In this document: piece after piece, positions 62,668 through 64,000 of the stretch | Position numbering within the stretch: position 1 is the stretch's first letter | Layout of the letters: each line of letters starts with the position of its first letter | Program-made: the position numbers and the translations under genes | The notes under the pieces: model-generated | What the model was told of the DNA's origin: nothing | Databases searched by the model: none | The model's input: the letters and a program-made list of their open reading frames with translations, nothing else | Source of the DNA: Pseudomonas entomophila | Lineage (GTDB): Bacteria; Pseudomonadota; Gammaproteobacteria; Pseudomonadales; Pseudomonadaceae | Length of the DNA: 64,000 nt | Direction of reading: 5' to 3' | Assembly (NCBI RefSeq): GCF_018417595.1 | Contig: NZ_CP070982.1 | Coordinates: 2,934,001 to 2,998,000, forward strand

Positions 62668-63599
62668 GGCGTTTCTCCTTGAAGGGGCAACTGGTTTTCG
62701 AGCCGGCGTCCGTGCTGGAAGTGAGCGACGTTGCGGGCCAGCAGCGCGGCGAGGTTGTGGTACACCTGCGGTGTGTTGGCCGAGGTGTGCGGGCTTAGCC
62801 GTACCCGGGGGTGGCTGTAGAACGGGTGGCCGGCCGGCAGTGGCTCGGGGTCGGTGACATCGAGGCTGGCCAGGGCCAGCTGTCCGTCGTCGAGGGCCTG
62901 CAGCAGCGCCTGCTGGTCGATGAGGCTGCCTCGGGCGAGGTTGATCAGGTGCAGCCCCGGCTTGGCATGGGCCAACGTTCGTGCATTGATCACATGGCGC
63001 GTTGCATCGCTGGCCGGTGCCGCCAGCACCAGGTGGTCGGCGCTGGCCAACAAGGCCTGCACGTCAGCTGCACGCTGCACGCCCGGCACTTCCAAAGGCA
63101 GGGGCGAGCGCCGCAGGGCGACGACCTTGATATCCAGCGCCAGGGCCTTGCGTGCCAGGGCTTGCCCGATGCTGCCGAAGCCATACAGCCCCAACGTGCT
63201 CCCTGCCAGCGAGGCCAGCGGGCGCGGCTGCCATCGAGTCGGGGTATCGATCCACACGCTGGGCAGTTGCTTGGCGGCGGCAAAGATCGCGGCCAGGGCG
63301 AACTCGGCGAGGCTATCGGCGGTCACGCCCCGTGCGCTGGCCACCGGCAGGCTGTTCAGCAGCCAGTGCGGAAAATAGTCCACGCCGGAGCTGACCAATT
63401 GCACGAAATCAAGGCCGAACGGCCAACCCGGGGGCGGCCCACTGGCATCGCGCAGGTCGGCGTGGGGCGCGGCCAGCAGGACGTTTACCTCGCGGGGCAA
63501 ATCCAGTGGCACGCCCCGGGGTAGCGGCACTACCTCCACGCCCGGCAAATATTCACACAACAGGGTGTTGAAACGGCTGTCGAGCTGGCTGGCGATCAT
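62664..63599 (-). CDS. D-2-hydroxyacid dehydrogenase (NAD-dependent)
   Basis: This 311-residue protein has GFGSIGQALARKAL for NAD, arginine in LINLARGSLID, and glutamate/histidine in DVTDPEPLP and LSPHTSANTP. It reduces 2-oxoacids or oxidises 2-hydroxyacids. The start at 63599 has GGAGG six bases upstream and is in an ATGA overlap with the acyl-CoA dehydrogenase stop; the longer frame to 63689 is rejected. Confidence 0.9.
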   Translation of the reverse strand: MIASQLDSRFNTLLCEYLPGVEVVPLPRGVPLDLPREVNVLLAAPHADLRDASGPPPGWPFGLDFVQLVSSGVDYFPHWLLNSLPVASARGVTADSLAEFALAAIFAAAKQLPSVWIDTPTRWQPRPLASLAGSTLGLYGFGSIGQALARKALALDIKVVALRRSPLPLEVPGVQRAADVQALLASADHLVLAAPASDATRHVINARTLAHAKPGLHLINLARGSLIDQQALLQALDDGQLALASLDVTDPEPLPAGHPFYSHPRVRLSPHTSANTPQVYHNLAALLARNVAHFQHGRRLENQLPLQGETP

Positions 63600-64000
63600 G
63601 CCTGCCCTCCCCGACTGGGCAAGGCGAATGCCGCTCGCCCGGCCGCGCCGAGCACCGCATCGTTCTGCGGCGTGTGGATACGGCTGCACAACACATCACG
63701 GTAATGCCGCTCCAGCGGGTTGCCCCGGGCCAGCGCCGGGTTGCCGATGGCCTCCAGGCCCAGCTCCACCGCGCGGATGGCCTGGGTGGTGACCAGGTAC
63801 TTGACCTGGGTCGCCTCGCTGGCGGCGATGCGCCCTTCGGCGGCGGCATCCAGCAGCACGCGGTTGGACAACAGCAAGGCATCGATCCGCCCCACCAGTT
63901 CCTGGAAACGCGGCAGGCTCGACAACGGCGCGCCGAGGTTGGCCGGCGTGCGCCCGGCCAGCCAGCCCACCAGCCAGTCGCGGGCGGCGCGGGCGACACC
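63596..64000 (-). CDS. Acyl-CoA dehydrogenase family protein (C-terminal part only)
   Basis: The minus frame is open to the right edge, so the 5' part lies outside. The visible 134 residues begin GVARAARDWLVGWLAGRTPA and end ALGAAGRAAFALP, the C-terminal helical bundle of flavin acyl-CoA dehydrogenase/DszC-SfnB-type monooxygenases. FMN-dependent members of this fold oxidise sulfones and similar compounds, which would fit the sulfonate-type binding proteins nearby. It heads the visible operon. Confidence 0.75.
   Translation of the reverse strand, partial: GVARAARDWLVGWLAGRTPANLGAPLSSLPRFQELVGRIDALLLSNRVLLDAAAEGRIAASEATQVKYLVTTQAIRAVELGLEAIGNPALARGNPLERHYRDVLCSRIHTPQNDAVLGAAGRAAFALPSRGGQA

Noticed and set aside
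1..64000. CRISPR arrays, rRNA, tRNA, phage or complete IS elements
   Set aside because: None seen. The repeats present are REP pairs, single palindromes and regulator boxes, not spaced arrays or terminal inverted repeats with a transposase.

Overview
The window looks like a chromosomal segment of a Pseudomonas of the P. putida group. It is GC-rich, with palindromic REP elements of two families (cores GCGGGTTTACCCGC and GCGGCTTCAGCCGC) between genes. It carries two extra FNR/ANR-type regulators with a large set of TTGAT-N4-ATCAA boxes, and its gene content is typical of Pseudomonas (LysR, SDR, GST, MCP, TonB receptor, ABC sulfonate-type binding proteins). I saw no rRNA, tRNA, CRISPR array or intact insertion sequence.

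Layout. 1-4225: the N-terminal ~1,407 residues of a giant protein with a MACPF pore-former signature and a long helical middle, running off the left edge. 4510-12691: ordinary metabolic and regulatory genes (aldo/keto reductase, MDR and SDR dehydrogenases, SRPBCC, LysR, cyclase-family protein, GST, DsbA-like, LysR). 12839-14129: a three-gene overlapping set (chalcone isomerase-like, DUF3833 lipoprotein, DUF2256) preceded by paired TGTACAA sites, resembling a piece of the light/B12 (LitR/CarH) stress cluster. 14174-15881: a PLP aminotransferase and a YdeI/DUF1905 protein.

16108-22384: a tight seven-gene operon (thermostable-hemolysin family protein, AMP-dependent ligase, heme-oxygenase-like diiron oxidase, SDR, periplasmic TPR protein, response regulator, sensor kinase). 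A CTTCA-N6-CTTCA direct repeat lies next to a -10 element. It looks like a self-regulated small-molecule or lipid pathway that I cannot match to a described one.

22431-42624: an island of low-oxygen stress genes (five universal stress proteins or paralogues and their neighbours, FtsH-like protease, K+ channel, two FNR paralogues, two GNATs, MBL/beta-CASP nuclease, Hsp20, PRPP synthetase, PyrR-like phosphoribosyltransferase, YeeE/YedE pair). It has twelve ANR-type boxes, mostly 66-86 bp from start codons. Inside it are a broken P-type ATPase-hemerythrin gene and fossils of CBS- and BON-domain genes.

42752-48702: two hypothetical genes, a chemoreceptor, and a GNAT/fatty-acid-desaturase pair. 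48782-53254 (minus): 2OG-Fe(II) dioxygenase, cyclodipeptide synthase (XYP type by its residues), MFS exporter and FMN monooxygenase, a compact cluster that should make and export a modified cyclic dipeptide. 53496-64000 (minus): a periplasmic FAD amine oxidase with its own periplasmic RidA, a TonB receptor, two SsuA/TauA-like binding proteins, a renal-type dipeptidase, a class II aldolase, a 2-hydroxyacid dehydrogenase and the end of an acyl-CoA dehydrogenase, apparently for uptake and breakdown of an amine- or peptide-containing compound.
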